Positions 33,486 through 42,749 of a stretch of 50,952 nucleotides of DNA are shown in pieces; the first letter of the stretch is position 1; each line of letters starts with the position of its first letter. The DNA lies in the NCBI GenBank assembly GCA_017406465.1, contig JAFQYM010000018.1:1-50952 (forward strand), read 5' to 3'. The stretch comes from Kiritimatiellia bacterium. Lineage in GTDB: Bacteria > Verrucomicrobiota > Kiritimatiellia > RFP12 > UBA1067. A program made the translations under genes and the position numbers. Under the pieces are notes generated by a model. The model was not told the origin of the DNA. It saw nothing but the letters and a program-made list of their open reading frames with translations, and did no database searches.

Positions 33486-34126
33486 ATTCTTGATCTCAAG
33501 TCGGCAACTGCTGCGCGCATGTCGCTTTTGCCGAAAAGGTAGGAGCCGGCGACGAACTGGTTTGCACCCGCCTTCGCCGCGAGCGGAATCGTCTCGGCGT
33601 TTCCGCCGCCGTCGATCATAATGTCGAGATCAGGGCATTGCTCCCTTAGCCACGTGATTTTCGGAAGACACTCGGCGATAAACTTCTGCCCGCCGTAGCC
33701 GGGATGCACCGTCATCACGAGCGCTTCTTCGATCTCGCCAAGGTAGGGACGAAGGATTTCGACATTCGTCTCTGGGTTCAACACGATTGCGGGCTTCACG
33801 CCAAGCGCCTTGATGCGCTTTAGCTCGACATGGAGATCGCAGTCCGCCTCGACGTGAATCTGCAGTGTCTGCGCGCCGGCGGCGGCGAACTTCTCGATGT
33901 AGAGGTCTGGGCGCGACATCATGAGATGGACGTTGCGGTAGAACGTTGGGCAGGTCTTCCTGCAGAAGTCGACGATCGACGGACCGAAGCTCATGTTTGG
34001 CACAAAGTGCGGATCCATGATGTCGATGTGCAGGGCGTCTGCGCCAGACGCCTCGGCGCGCCTCGTCTCTTCGGCGAGGCGTCCGAGGTCTGCCGCAAGA
34101 AGCGACGGTAGGATCTCCAGTTTCAA
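33422..34126 (-). CDS. rpe: Ribulose-phosphate 3-epimerase
   Basis: 234 residues. TIM-barrel motifs are ILPSLLAADLGRL, HIDIMDPHFVPN (metal His/Asp), HLMMSRPD, MTVHPGYGGQKF, DGGGNAETI and FVAGSYLFG. It interconverts ribulose-5-P and xylulose-5-P. Oddity: after LRSRIN, where family members end, 20 residues (HVERVERAEVLHDLHDLHG) are translated from a word-repeat palindrome that also brings the stop codon. The start overlaps the NahK-like gene stop (ATGA). Confidence 0.95.
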   Translation of the reverse strand: MKLEILPSLLAADLGRLAEETRRAEASGADALHIDIMDPHFVPNMSFGPSIVDFCRKTCPTFYRNVHLMMSRPDLYIEKFAAAGAQTLQIHVEADCDLHVELKRIKALGVKPAIVLNPETNVEILRPYLGEIEEALVMTVHPGYGGQKFIAECLPKITWLREQCPDLDIMIDGGGNAETIPLAAKAGANQFVAGSYLFGKSDMRAAVADLRSRINHVERVERAEVLHDLHDLHG

Positions 34127-35139
34127 GAAAGACCCTTCACTATCGCCTCAAAGTCGGCCGTCTGCTCCTCGAGCGAGCGCACCATCTGGAACTGGTTGCG
34201 CGCGCGGACGAGGTTGTGGTCGTCGTACTTGGTGTGGAAGTACACGTCGCCCGCGAGGTAGTCGGCGAGGAAGCGGATTCCAACCTCGAACGTCGCGAGC
34301 TTTCCGGAGAACACGAGGTTCGCGCGCTCGGCTTCGTTGAGGAACTTCGCACCTTCGAGATAGCCCTTCGCAAGCGCCTCGAAGTACTCGCGCTTCGCGA
34401 ACACCTTCGAGAGATCCGCCTCGTCTTCCGCGGCGGCAGCAGTCGAAGTCCTGACCATGTCGCCGAAGTCGAAGAGCGCGGAGCCGGGCATAGTCGTATC
34501 GAGGTCGATCACGACTGCCTCGCCGTTCGCATCGATCATCACGTTGTTGATCTTCGTGTCGTTGTGGGTCACGCGCTCGGGAATTTCGCCCGACGCCATG
34601 AGGTCGACGATGCGGCTCGCGTTCTTGCGCCACGAGTCGACGAACGCCATCTCGGCGGCGACCGACTGAAGCCGGCCCTTCACGTCCTTCGCGGCGGCAT
34701 CGTCGAGCTGCTTCAGGCGGTTCGGCGTGTCGTGGAACTTCGGGATGATGTCCTCGAGACGCGGCGGCGGAATGTCGGCGAGGTCGTTCTGGAACTTCGC
34801 GAACGCGCGGCCGACGTCGTACGCCTGGTGCGGCTCGGAGACGACGTCGCGCGACGTATAGCCCTCGAGGAACTTGTAGATTCGCCACGGGTTGTCGTAG
34901 CCGACGACCTCGAGCGACTTCACTCCCTTGGACTTCAGGAACTCCGTCACGCGGACGACGTTAGTCTTGAGGAGATCGACGTCGAAGATCGTCGTGTTGA
35001 CGCGCTGCAGGATGTAGCGCACGCCCGACGCCGTCTCGACCTTGTACGTCTCGTTGATGTGGCCGGAACCGTAGCGCGACACGTCGGTCGCGTCAACGAT
35101 GCCGGACGCCTCGAGAACCTTCTTCTGTTCGTCAGTCAT
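34123..35139 (-). CDS. Aminoglycoside-phosphotransferase-fold sugar kinase (NahK-like)
   Basis: 338 residues. Early GSGHINETYKV is the nucleotide loop. VTHNDTKINNVMID (catalytic loop, about 203-216) and VIDLDTTMPGSALFDFGD (metal Asp, about 222-240) closely match N-acetylhexosamine 1-kinase. NahK phosphorylates GlcNAc or GalNAc at C1 for mucin and milk-glycan salvage. This substrate is inferred. It is coupled to rpe and lies 14 bases after the hexokinase-like gene. Confidence 0.82.
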   Translation of the reverse strand: MTDEQKKVLEASGIVDATDVSRYGSGHINETYKVETASGVRYILQRVNTTIFDVDLLKTNVVRVTEFLKSKGVKSLEVVGYDNPWRIYKFLEGYTSRDVVSEPHQAYDVGRAFAKFQNDLADIPPPRLEDIIPKFHDTPNRLKQLDDAAAKDVKGRLQSVAAEMAFVDSWRKNASRIVDLMASGEIPERVTHNDTKINNVMIDANGEAVVIDLDTTMPGSALFDFGDMVRTSTAAAAEDEADLSKVFAKREYFEALAKGYLEGAKFLNEAERANLVFSGKLATFEVGIRFLADYLAGDVYFHTKYDDHNLVRARNQFQMVRSLEEQTADFEAIVKGLS

Positions 35140-35153
35140 TTTCGGAAGACCTT

Positions 35154-36548
35154 TCAGCGCTTCTTGATGACGGGAATCTGCGCGGCCGCGACGGACTGGC
35201 CGAGACGGCGGAAGTGCTCGTCGGGAACGATGAGCTCGATCTCCTCGGCCGTCGCCGGGTAGATGTCCTTCAGCATCGCGCGGGCGGTCTCGAGGATTAC
35301 GTCGCCGCCGAGACCGCTCGTGACGCGGCCGAGCAGCATCATGCTCGAGTAGTCGTAGAACTCCTTGTACCACGGAATCGCGTGCGCGAGGAAGCGGCCG
35401 ATCTGCACGTAAACCTTGAGCGCCTTGGAGTCGCCCTTCTCCATCGCGGCCTGCACGACCTTGAGGCGCTCGGGGAGCTTCATCGTCTTCGGGAACTTGA
35501 AGCCGTACTTCTCGGCGAGCCAGTTGACGGCCTGCTGCGAGAACGCCATCGAGCCGACGCCGGCGTCACCGGACCACTCGTCCGCGGGAGCCTTGGGGTT
35601 GAAGTCGACAGGGGCGAACGCGAGCTCGGTGATGCGGCCCGTGAGCGCGCCAGACTTGTCGATGAAGCCGACGGCCTCGGAGGATCCCATCGCGACGCCG
35701 AGGATGCCCTTCTTGCCCATCGTGATCATACCGGCGAGGGCCGAGACGTCGCCGTCGTTGTAGATCTCGAAAGGAACGCCCCAGTCCTTCTCGACGCGGA
35801 AGAACATGTCCTGCGCAATCGGATACTTGGACGGGTTCTTCTCCTTGATGGCGCGGAAGAGCGAGGCGACGCCCATCTTCTTGCCGACGAGCGTGCCGGC
35901 CGTGGAGCCGCCGATCGCGTCGACGCGCGGCAGAGTCGCCGCGGCGGCCTTGAGCCCTTCGGTGAGCTTCGAGTAGTGGTACTCTGGGTCGGCGTTGTTC
36001 CGCGGATCCCACGGGAACTCCTTGGAGAACACGACCTTGCCCTTGTTGAGCGCGGAGATCTTGAAGTCGCTCGCTCCGAGGTCGAAGCCGATGCGGCAGC
36101 CGTCGGCGACGGTCTTCACCTTCGTGAGCGTCTCCTTCTGCGCGGGCATCTTCTTGAGGGGGAGAACGACCGTCTCGACGGGACGCCCGTAGAGGTCGGA
36201 GAAGAACTCGTAGTCGAACTTGCGCGACCCCTTCTTCGTGTACGCCTTCGCGACGGGCTGGACGACTGCGTCGGGACCGGCGAGATAGAGCTTCCAGCCG
36301 CCCGCGGCCCACACGATGAACTTCGCGATGCGGTCGACGACATGCGAGACGAACTTGGTCGCCTCGGGGCTGAGACGCTTCGGAATCTCAAGGTCGTAGC
36401 GGTAGACCTTCCCGTCCTCGCGCTCCCACGCGACTGCAACAACGTCGTTCTTCGCGCCGAGTCCGCTTTCGATTTCGGCGAGCGCCATTATCGGAGCCCA
36501 AAACTCCGATCCGCACTTGCATTTTGCCTTGCCGCATGAACATGCCAT
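35154..36548 (-). CDS. Hexokinase/ROK-like sugar kinase with N-terminal Cys cluster
   Basis: 464 residues of the actin-like ATPase fold: GFDLGASDFKISAL (phosphate-1, about 150), IGGSTAGTLVG, IYNDGDVSALAGM (sugar-binding Asn-Asp, about 255) and GVAMGSSEAVGF. The predicted role is ATP-dependent phosphorylation of a hexose. Oddity: the extreme N-terminus CSCGKAKCKC carries four cysteines at 3, 5, 10 and 12, like a small metal-binding knuckle, not usual for ROK enzymes. AGGAG lies seven bases before the ATG. Confidence 0.75.
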   Translation of the reverse strand: MACSCGKAKCKCGSEFWAPIMALAEIESGLGAKNDVVAVAWEREDGKVYRYDLEIPKRLSPEATKFVSHVVDRIAKFIVWAAGGWKLYLAGPDAVVQPVAKAYTKKGSRKFDYEFFSDLYGRPVETVVLPLKKMPAQKETLTKVKTVADGCRIGFDLGASDFKISALNKGKVVFSKEFPWDPRNNADPEYHYSKLTEGLKAAAATLPRVDAIGGSTAGTLVGKKMGVASLFRAIKEKNPSKYPIAQDMFFRVEKDWGVPFEIYNDGDVSALAGMITMGKKGILGVAMGSSEAVGFIDKSGALTGRITELAFAPVDFNPKAPADEWSGDAGVGSMAFSQQAVNWLAEKYGFKFPKTMKLPERLKVVQAAMEKGDSKALKVYVQIGRFLAHAIPWYKEFYDYSSMMLLGRVTSGLGGDVILETARAMLKDIYPATAEEIELIVPDEHFRRLGQSVAAAQIPVIKKR

Positions 36549-36579
36549 GGTTTTTCTCCTTTGCTTTTTGGTTTTGGTT

Positions 36580-37434
36580 TTATGTGTCGAAAGCGGAAAG
36601 TATCGCCGGCGTCACGTCGACGAGCGACGAGACGCGCTCCCGCAGAAATTCCTCCTTCGGGCCGAGGGCGACGAAAGGAACGGGATTCAGCGTGTGCCCA
36701 CGCTCCGAAATGTTCTCGATGTTGCCGTGGTCCGAAGTCAGGACGAGCGTCACGCCCATCGCCTCCGCGAAACGGACAAGCGACGCGAGAAACCTGTCGT
36801 ACGTCCTAAGTGCCGCGCACGCGCGCGCGTAGTCCATAGAGTGACCGGCGACGTCCGACTGGAAGAACTCGAAAAGCGTGAAGTCGTACCTGCGCGCAAT
36901 CGCCGCGAGATGCTCGGCTGCGCGCTGCGGCGGGATGACCGCGATGTCGGGCCAGCGGTCCTGTATCGTCTCGCGCGTCAAGTCCTGCATGACGGCCTGG
37001 CCGTTCTGGAGATCGTCGACGGTCCTTATCGTCTCAGGAGTAGTAAGCGCCATGACGGTAGTCACCGACTTGAAGCGGCGCGCGGCGAGTTCGTCGGCGG
37101 AGTCTACGAGATACGCGTCTGAAAAGCAGACTTGCTTTCCCCTGTCGCGCAGCTGGATGAAGAGATTATCCGCCTCGACGATCTTCCGCAGATTGGGACC
37201 AGGAAATCCCTCGCAGTGCTTTCCCATCGCCGCGGCGCAGTTTACGCCGGTGAACATCGTCGCCTGGCCGGTTGCGCTCTGCGGCGGACCGTTGACGCCA
37301 AGCCGCGCGTCAATTGGCTTTCCGTGCTTCGAGACAAGACGGCACAGCACCGGACAGACCTCTGGATTGACAGGGTTGTCCGTTGCAGCGGCGCGCAAGC
37401 CCACGCCGTCGATGAACAGGAAGAGCACTTTCAT
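36580..37434 (-). CDS. Alkaline-phosphatase-superfamily metalloenzyme (phosphoglycerate-mutase-like)
   Basis: 284 residues. The metal site begins FLFIDGVGL (Asp about 8). SATGQATMFTG holds the phosphate-accepting Thr/Ser. EFFQSDVAGHSMD and LTSDHGNIEN (Asp-His) provide the second metal set. This is the core of the metalloenzyme domain of iPGM/phosphopentomutase, but too short for true iPGM, so the substrate is uncertain. It heads the sugar-salvage gene run. Confidence 0.8.
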   Translation of the reverse strand: MKVLFLFIDGVGLRAAATDNPVNPEVCPVLCRLVSKHGKPIDARLGVNGPPQSATGQATMFTGVNCAAAMGKHCEGFPGPNLRKIVEADNLFIQLRDRGKQVCFSDAYLVDSADELAARRFKSVTTVMALTTPETIRTVDDLQNGQAVMQDLTRETIQDRWPDIAVIPPQRAAEHLAAIARRYDFTLFEFFQSDVAGHSMDYARACAALRTYDRFLASLVRFAEAMGVTLVLTSDHGNIENISERGHTLNPVPFVALGPKEEFLRERVSSLVDVTPAILSAFDT

Positions 37435-37446
37435 TTGAATGTGTGT

Positions 37447-37455
37447 ATTTTATCA
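37447..37455 (-). promoter_or_regulatory. Extended -10 promoter of the salvage gene run
   Basis: TGATAAAAT on the minus strand lies 12 bases before the start of the phosphatase-superfamily gene, in the AT-rich strand-switch region. Confidence 0.5.
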
Positions 37456-37788
37456 AATTTTAATCGATTAATGCAACCTCGCTAAACCAGTAATCCCAGA
37501 CCCCAAAACACTTTGCGCCCCTTTGCGTTCTTTGTGGCTAAAGCAAAATAGCAAAGCTGCGACCAGCAACGCGACCGTAAACTCGGGGACAGACCCCTAA
37601 CTACATCTACCTAAGATAACTACAATTAATTTCTTCAAATTTTATGTTAATAAGTCTTTGATAACTGTTAATACATTTTCCTTGACATCAAAGTTATAAA
37701 CATTTTATTTGCTTTTTTATTTGAATAACCGCGAAAAACAGCAATTTATCGGATTTTTATATGTCGCATAATTTAATCAAAAAAACTG
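37456..37788. other. AT-rich strand-switch region, candidate replication origin
   Basis: No gene. A repeat piece (CTTTGCG words and TTTGTGGCTAAAGC, 37505-37545) and a REP half-site CGGGGACAGACCCC (37584-37597) lie at the left. Bases from about 37600 to 37830 are strongly AT-rich in an otherwise GC-rich window, with TTTGATAACTGTTAATAC and GTTGATAA near the right. Genes point away from here on both sides, as around an origin. Confidence 0.5.
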
Positions 37789-37817
37789 TTCACAATATAG
37801 TTGATAATTGATATAAT
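37789..37817 (+). promoter_or_regulatory. Promoter of mnmG
   Basis: TTCACA (37789-37794), a 17-base spacer and extended TGATATAAT (37809-37817), 11 bases before the ATG. The spacer contains GTTGATAA, a DnaA-box-like word, so DnaA could regulate it. Confidence 0.65.
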
Positions 37818-37828
37818 CTTCACCGTCT

Positions 37829-39781
37829 ATGGACATGCTGTTTGATAGCGAAGTTATTGTAGTTGGCGGCGGTCATGCTGGCGCCGAGGCGGCGCTTGCA
37901 TCGGCACGGATGGGGATATCTACCCTTCTCATCACCGCCAGGATAGACAGCGTTGCAACGATGCCATGCAATCCCTCGATCGGTGGTCTCGCAAAGAGTC
38001 ACCTCGTCTATGAGCTCGATGCACTTGGTGGAGAGATGGGAAAAAATGCTGATGCAACCGCCCTTCAAGCCAAGACACTCAACTCAAGCCGTGGTCCTGC
38101 AGTCCAGGCGACACGTGCTCAATGCGCCAAGCAAGAGTACGCCGAGAGAATGCAAAAAGTTATCGCCGCTCAGCCGAACTTGACCGTTCTTGAAGACGCC
38201 GTCATTGGACTCTGTACCGAGCCCTCTTCCTCTGTGCGCAACCCCTACGAATCCACAGCTATCCCCGACCCAAGCCCCACGGCCAACACCAAAGCCGCAG
38301 CACACGATAACAGCTATACACTTTCAGGCATAATTACCGAGCATTACGGTGCAATAGCAGCAAAGGCAGTCGTTTTGACTGCCGGAACTACCCTGAGAGG
38401 ACGGATCTGGATTGGAAAAGAGTGCCAGGAATCGGGTGGAGATGGCCGTCCGGCTGTAAATTTGCTGTCCGAATGCCTCTCAAAACTTGGTTTTTCACTT
38501 ATTCGGCTTAAAACTGGCACTCCTCCACGCCTAAAGGCATCGAGCTGCAACTTCGCCGCCTGTCAGCGCCAGGATGGCGAGAACCCACGGCCATTGTTCC
38601 ACGTGGAACATTCTGAAGAATCTTTATTAACGCAGAGACGCGAAGACGCAGAGTACGCAGAGGCAGTTGGGAAAGTTGTAGAAGATAAAGTGTTCCACGT
38701 GGAACAATCGTTAGGTGAACTGCCATGCTGGATGACCTATACAACGGAAGAAACACATAGAATTATAAGGGAGAATCTAAGCTCATCTGCTCTCTATGGA
38801 GGTGTAATTGAGGGTACAGGTGTGCGTTATTGTCCGTCAATTGAGGACAAAATAGTCAGATTTGCTGATGCAAAGCAGCACCATGTGATGCTTGAACCAG
38901 AAGATTCAAAGGGCGAAGTCATTTATCCCAATGGGCTCTCCTGCAGCTTGCCACGCAATATTCAGGAAAAGATGGTCAGATCAGTGCCTGGTCTTGAGCA
39001 TGCCGAATTCCTTGCTTATGCGTATGCAATTGAGTATGACGGCATTGATTCAAGGGAACTAAAACATTCCCTTGAGGCAAAACGAATCGAGGGACTGTAC
39101 TTTGCAGGGCAAATAAACGGAACCACTGGTTACGAAGAAGCCGCTGCGCAGGGGATTATAGCTGGAATAAATGCCGCTCTAAAGGTCAAAGGCGAGCCAC
39201 CACTTGTTCTTAGCCGTCAGGATGCATACATTGGAGTGCTGATTGACGATCTTGTTACGAAGGGCACAGATGAGCCATACAGGATGTTCACAAGCAGGGC
39301 TGAACGACGATTGATTTTGCGACAGGATAATGCGAGGTTTAGATTGCTGGATGCGGCAAGGAAGGTCGGTATACAGTCAACAGATTACTTGGAAGCTGTC
39401 TCCAAAGTAAAAGACTATCTTGATAGTGCTGCAGGCACAAAAGCAACAAGTAACATAACTCCCGAGCGAAGTGAGTCGCGACAATCACAAATCTCCCGCT
39501 GGTTCACTAAAGAGGAGATTGAGAATGAATTAAAAATTATGCGACATTATGCGCCATATATAGAACAGGAAAGAAAAGCGGCGGAAAAGGCGAAGCTTGA
39601 TGAAGCTATTGTAATTCCTAAGTGGTTGGATTATGACAAGTGCGTTGCAGTCAGGTATGAGAGTCGAGAGAAGCTAAAGAAGTGGCGCCCAGAAACACTT
39701 GCCCAGGCAGCTCGTATTTCTGGCGTAAATCCCGCGGACATCGCAGTCCTCGCCGTCATCATCAAACGCGGAAAACACTAA
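37829..39781 (+). CDS. mnmG: tRNA uridine-5-carboxymethylaminomethyl modification enzyme MnmG
   Basis: 650 residues. FAD-binding [19 protein letters not shown] is at the N-terminus, followed by [16 protein letters not shown], the TGTPPRLK motif, [17 protein letters not shown] and [19 protein letters not shown]. With MnmE it modifies wobble U34. The loop of about residues 256-293, between TGTPPRLK and PCWMTYT, is replaced by [19 protein letters not shown] and following residues. This segment is encoded by two parS palindromes flanking an ACGCAGAG word repeat. The placement next to dnaA marks the origin region. Confidence 0.96.
   Translation: MDMLFDSEVIVVGGGHAGAEAALASARMGISTLLITARIDSVATMPCNPSIGGLAKSHLVYELDALGGEMGKNADATALQAKTLNSSRGPAVQATRAQCAKQEYAERMQKVIAAQPNLTVLEDAVIGLCTEPSSSVRNPYESTAIPDPSPTANTKAAAHDNSYTLSGIITEHYGAIAAKAVVLTAGTTLRGRIWIGKECQESGGDGRPAVNLLSECLSKLGFSLIRLKTGTPPRLKASSCNFAACQRQDGENPRPLFHVEHSEESLLTQRREDAEYAEAVGKVVEDKVFHVEQSLGELPCWMTYTTEETHRIIRENLSSSALYGGVIEGTGVRYCPSIEDKIVRFADAKQHHVMLEPEDSKGEVIYPNGLSCSLPRNIQEKMVRSVPGLEHAEFLAYAYAIEYDGIDSRELKHSLEAKRIEGLYFAGQINGTTGYEEAAAQGIIAGINAALKVKGEPPLVLSRQDAYIGVLIDDLVTKGTDEPYRMFTSRAERRLILRQDNARFRLLDAARKVGIQSTDYLEAVSKVKDYLDSAAGTKATSNITPERSESRQSQISRWFTKEEIENELKIMRHYAPYIEQERKAAEKAKLDEAIVIPKWLDYDKCVAVRYESREKLKKWRPETLAQAARISGVNPADIAVLAVIIKRGKH
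38595..38610. promoter_or_regulatory. parS-like site 1 inside mnmG
   Basis: TGTTCCACGTGGAACA, a perfect 16-base palindrome, matches the ParB-binding parS consensus (TGTTNCACGTGNAACA). It is translated in frame as part of FHVEH. Confidence 0.88.
38630..38662. repeat. ACGCAGAG 8-base word array inside mnmG
   Basis: ACGCAGAG, ACGCGAAG, ACGCAGAG and ACGCAGAGG words lie between the two parS sites and are translated as [11 protein letters not shown]. The same words are found in intergenic gaps at 10455 and 49497. Confidence 0.7.
38691..38706. promoter_or_regulatory. parS-like site 2 inside mnmG
   Basis: A second exact TGTTCCACGTGGAACA, 96 bases after the first and in the same loop of the protein (FHVEQ). 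Confidence 0.88.
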
Positions 39782-39815
39782 TTACATACTTGATAGCAAC
39801 AATGCAAAACGAAAG

Positions 39816-39838
39816 TTATCAACAGCTGTTGTTGATAA
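39816..39838. promoter_or_regulatory. Inverted pair of DnaA-box-like words upstream of dnaA
   Basis: TTATCAACA (39816-39824) is inverted against TGTTGATAA (39830-39838), differing from the consensus TTATCCACA at one base. The location before dnaA suits autoregulation or origin function. Confidence 0.55.
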
Positions 39839-39887
39839 GTGGTAGACATAAGAAGATTTCTTTCGAATGACGGTTCTGCGGGATTTT

Positions 39888-39896
39888 TGCTATATT
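39888..39896 (+). promoter_or_regulatory. Extended -10 promoter of dnaA
   Basis: TGCTATATT ends 31 bases before the dnaA ATG. A weak AGG lies in the leader. Confidence 0.5.
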
Positions 39897-39927
39897 GCTC
39901 TCGTCACTTTGGAAAATCAGGTTTAAG

Positions 39928-41343
39928 ATGAGCAACGAAACAATAGACATGGTCTCGAAGGGACTATGGGACCGGGCGCGGACGATATGCATCACGATGA
40001 TGCAGGGAGACGTGAAGCGCAGCCGGGCCGAAAGAAATTTTTCTATGATCCAATCTGTAGTTCGCGACGGAGACACGTTCAGAATCCTCGCGCTCAACAA
40101 GATGTCCGCCGACATACTTGAACGAGAATATGCAGAGGATCTGAAGAAGAGCTTTCTCCTCGCCGGCGCGGAGCCAAACGTCAATATCGAATTCTCGTTC
40201 GACGAGAACGCAAAGCCCGCGATAATAGTGCCGAAGCCCAACACCGTCGTCGAGAAGACGAAGACGGGCCGCATACAGACGTTCATCTCGACAATGCCCC
40301 TCAAGGAATACTATACCTTCGAGGAGTTCGTAGAGGGTCCGTCAAACAGCTACGTCCTCGCGGCCGCGAAGGGCGTCGCGAAGAATCCCGGCCAGAAAGC
40401 GCTGAACCCGCTCTTCATTCACGGCGGCACTGGTCTCGGCAAGACGCACATCATGCAGGCGATCGGCAACGAGGTAAAGCGCAAGAACCCGATGGCAGCC
40501 GTATGCTACCTCACGGCAGAGGCGTTCCTCAACGAGTACGTCAATGCTATGACGCAGAACAGCTTGCAGACTTTCCGCGAACGCTACAGGAAGATCGACG
40601 TCCTCTTGATCGATGATATCCAGTTCATTGCAAAGAACATGCAGAACTTCCAGGAGGAGTTCTTCAACACTTTCAATGCTCTTACTAACGCCGACAAGCA
40701 AATCGTCATAACTTCAGATGTCGCTCCAAAGGATCTTCCAGGAATCGAGGAGCGTCTCATCTCTCGCTTTGAAGGCGGAATGCTCCAGGAAATAGAGTCA
40801 CCTGGCTATGAAACGCGTCTCGCTATTCTAAAGAAGAAGTCGGAAGGCATGGTTCCTGAGGTTTCAGACTCCACTCTCAAGTTCATCGCCTCAAACATCA
40901 AGAGCCATGTGCGCGCAATGGAAGGCGCGCTTGGCAAGGTAAACATCTTTGCAAATCGCGATCCTTCAATGCTCTTGACCGACGAAGTGCTCTCCTATAT
41001 ACTGAAGGACTTCATAGAAAAGGAAAAAAGCAGAAAGAAGCTTACCGTCGAGGAAGTTCAAAACTGCGTCTGCAAAAAGTACGCAGTCACTATATCGCAG
41101 ATACTTTCCCCGGAACGCACACAGTCAATAGTGACACCTCGCCAGCTTGCAATGTACATCTCACGCAAGTTCACTACTAGAAGCCTTCCTGAGATCGCAA
41201 AGAACTTCGAGAAGAGCCATGCCACTATAATACATGGCGTGAAGAACATAGCAAAGCGTCTTGACGTTGAACCGGAGCTTCGCGCTTCTCTCGAAGAAAT
41301 ACTGTCAGATCTCGGCTGTTCAATGAAAGACATGGTTGGTTGA
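39928..41343 (+). CDS. dnaA: Chromosomal replication initiator DnaA
   Basis: 471 residues. Domain I is at the N-terminus. Domain III is AAA+ with Walker A GGTGLGKT (about 173-180) and Walker B LLIDDIQFI (about 228-236). Domain IV carries the DNA-binding signature FEKSHATIIHGVKNI (about 432-446). It binds DnaA boxes and opens oriC. The start was chosen at the ATG seven bases after AGG. Confidence 0.97.
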   Translation: MSNETIDMVSKGLWDRARTICITMMQGDVKRSRAERNFSMIQSVVRDGDTFRILALNKMSADILEREYAEDLKKSFLLAGAEPNVNIEFSFDENAKPAIIVPKPNTVVEKTKTGRIQTFISTMPLKEYYTFEEFVEGPSNSYVLAAAKGVAKNPGQKALNPLFIHGGTGLGKTHIMQAIGNEVKRKNPMAAVCYLTAEAFLNEYVNAMTQNSLQTFRERYRKIDVLLIDDIQFIAKNMQNFQEEFFNTFNALTNADKQIVITSDVAPKDLPGIEERLISRFEGGMLQEIESPGYETRLAILKKKSEGMVPEVSDSTLKFIASNIKSHVRAMEGALGKVNIFANRDPSMLLTDEVLSYILKDFIEKEKSRKKLTVEEVQNCVCKKYAVTISQILSPERTQSIVTPRQLAMYISRKFTTRSLPEIAKNFEKSHATIIHGVKNIAKRLDVEPELRASLEEILSDLGCSMKDMVG

Positions 41344-41545
41344 AAAAAGGTATAAAAAGTGTAGACAACTGCCAATCCTATCTACAGAAAAAGGGGATAT
41401 CAAAGAAAATGAAATTTGATTCAAGAGAATGTCAACAGCAAGGAAGCAAGGAAAACCCTTGTTTTTCAATGATCATCTTCACTTGTCTACATTGTCAACA
41501 AATCTAATAAGTATTATTTCCTCTATTTTAAAAACAACAGTAATA

Positions 41546-41554
41546 TGATAAAAT
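41546..41554 (+). promoter_or_regulatory. Extended -10 promoter of dnaN
   Basis: TGATAAAAT lies 45 bases before the dnaN ATG. The leader contains AAAGGA, a proper ribosome site. The gap 41344-41545 is AT-rich and otherwise empty. Confidence 0.55.
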
Positions 41555-41599
41555 CTTCGGTGTGAAGGCAACAGGTCCTTACCACAGAAAGGAAAAAAA

Positions 41600-42694
41600 A
41601 TGAAATTCAAGGTTCTCAGGTCACAGTTCATTGAAGGGCTCAAGAGCGTACAGAACATTGTCGCCGGAAAAGGGTCTCTTCCTATTCTGCAGAATGTGAT
41701 GATCGAAGGCAAGGGAAACTCGATCAAGCTCACCACAACCGACCTTGACATATCGATCAAGTCCGAGGTAGAGTGCGAAGTCATGGAAGAGGGAACGACT
41801 ACACTTCCGGTGAAATTGCTTTTCACTTCCGTGACAAAGGCAGCCGAGGGCGATATAGTAGTCGAGTGCGATGCCAAGGAGAGAGCGACGATAAAGGCGG
41901 GAAGCGCCCGCTTCAGACTTCAGGGAATGCCCAGTTCAGAGTTTCCTTCCATACCTGAAGACGGCGAGGCATACATGTACACGATTCCCCAGGTGACTAT
42001 AAGGGAAATGCTGAGGAAGACGGCGTACGCAGCGTCGCAGGACGACACTCGCCGCACGCTAAAGGGCGTGCTAATGAGTTTCAAGGACGAAAAGCTCACG
42101 ATGGTCGCGACCGACGGCCGTCGTCTTGCGCTCGTAGAGAACGAGCTTGAGTTTCCAAAGGCGGCCGAGAAGGACATTGTTCTTCCTTCAAAGGCGGTTG
42201 CCGAACTACAGAGGTCGCTTACGGCCGAAGGAGAAGTGTCCATCATGGTCAAGAAGAGCCAGATATGCTTCTCGTTCGAAAAGGTCCAGATATACTCAAA
42301 GCTGATGGACGACACTTATCCGAATTACCGTCAGGTGATACCGAAGGAGTGTGCGGAGCAGATTTCAATTGACCGCCAGCTTCTCTTGAACGCCCTCGAT
42401 CGTGCGAGCGTCATGACGATGGACGAAGCTCACTCTACAAAGCTCATCTTCGAGGGAAATCGCCTCACAGTCACTTCCGCCGCGTCCGACATCGGAGAGG
42501 CAAAGGATGAAGTTCCGATCAAGTACGCCGGAGAAAAAATAGAGATTATGTTCAATCCGACGTACGTCATGGACCCTCTCAAGGCGATTGACGACGACGA
42601 AGTCACTATAGGTCTCAACAACGGACACAGCCCTGCAGTCATCAAGTGCAGCATCATGTTCCTCTATGTTCTCATGCCGCTTAGAATAAACTGA
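41600..42694 (+). CDS. dnaN: DNA polymerase III beta clamp
   Basis: 364 residues in three repeated clamp domains. Typical pieces are TTTDLDISIKSEVECEV, FRLQGMPSSEFPSIP, LKGVLMSF, ATDGRRLALVE, LPSKAV and the C-terminal FLYVLMPLRIN. It forms the sliding clamp for DNA polymerase. It is placed directly after dnaA as usual. Confidence 0.97.
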   Translation: MKFKVLRSQFIEGLKSVQNIVAGKGSLPILQNVMIEGKGNSIKLTTTDLDISIKSEVECEVMEEGTTTLPVKLLFTSVTKAAEGDIVVECDAKERATIKAGSARFRLQGMPSSEFPSIPEDGEAYMYTIPQVTIREMLRKTAYAASQDDTRRTLKGVLMSFKDEKLTMVATDGRRLALVENELEFPKAAEKDIVLPSKAVAELQRSLTAEGEVSIMVKKSQICFSFEKVQIYSKLMDDTYPNYRQVIPKECAEQISIDRQLLLNALDRASVMTMDEAHSTKLIFEGNRLTVTSAASDIGEAKDEVPIKYAGEKIEIMFNPTYVMDPLKAIDDDEVTIGLNNGHSPAVIKCSIMFLYVLMPLRIN

Positions 42695-42749
42695 TTTTAC
42701 AAGTTCAAAGTTAAGAAGCCAAGGAAGTTGAAAGTCTAAAGGGTGGACT

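Noticed and set aside
35214..36539. 441-codon plus-strand frame inside the hexokinase-like gene
   Set aside because: Same reason: the opposite strand has a coherent kinase fold, ribosome site and operon overlaps.
36580..37434. Cofactor-independent phosphoglycerate mutase (gpmI)
   Set aside because: At 284 residues it lacks the room for the second domain of true iPGM (about 510 residues), so only the superfamily is called.
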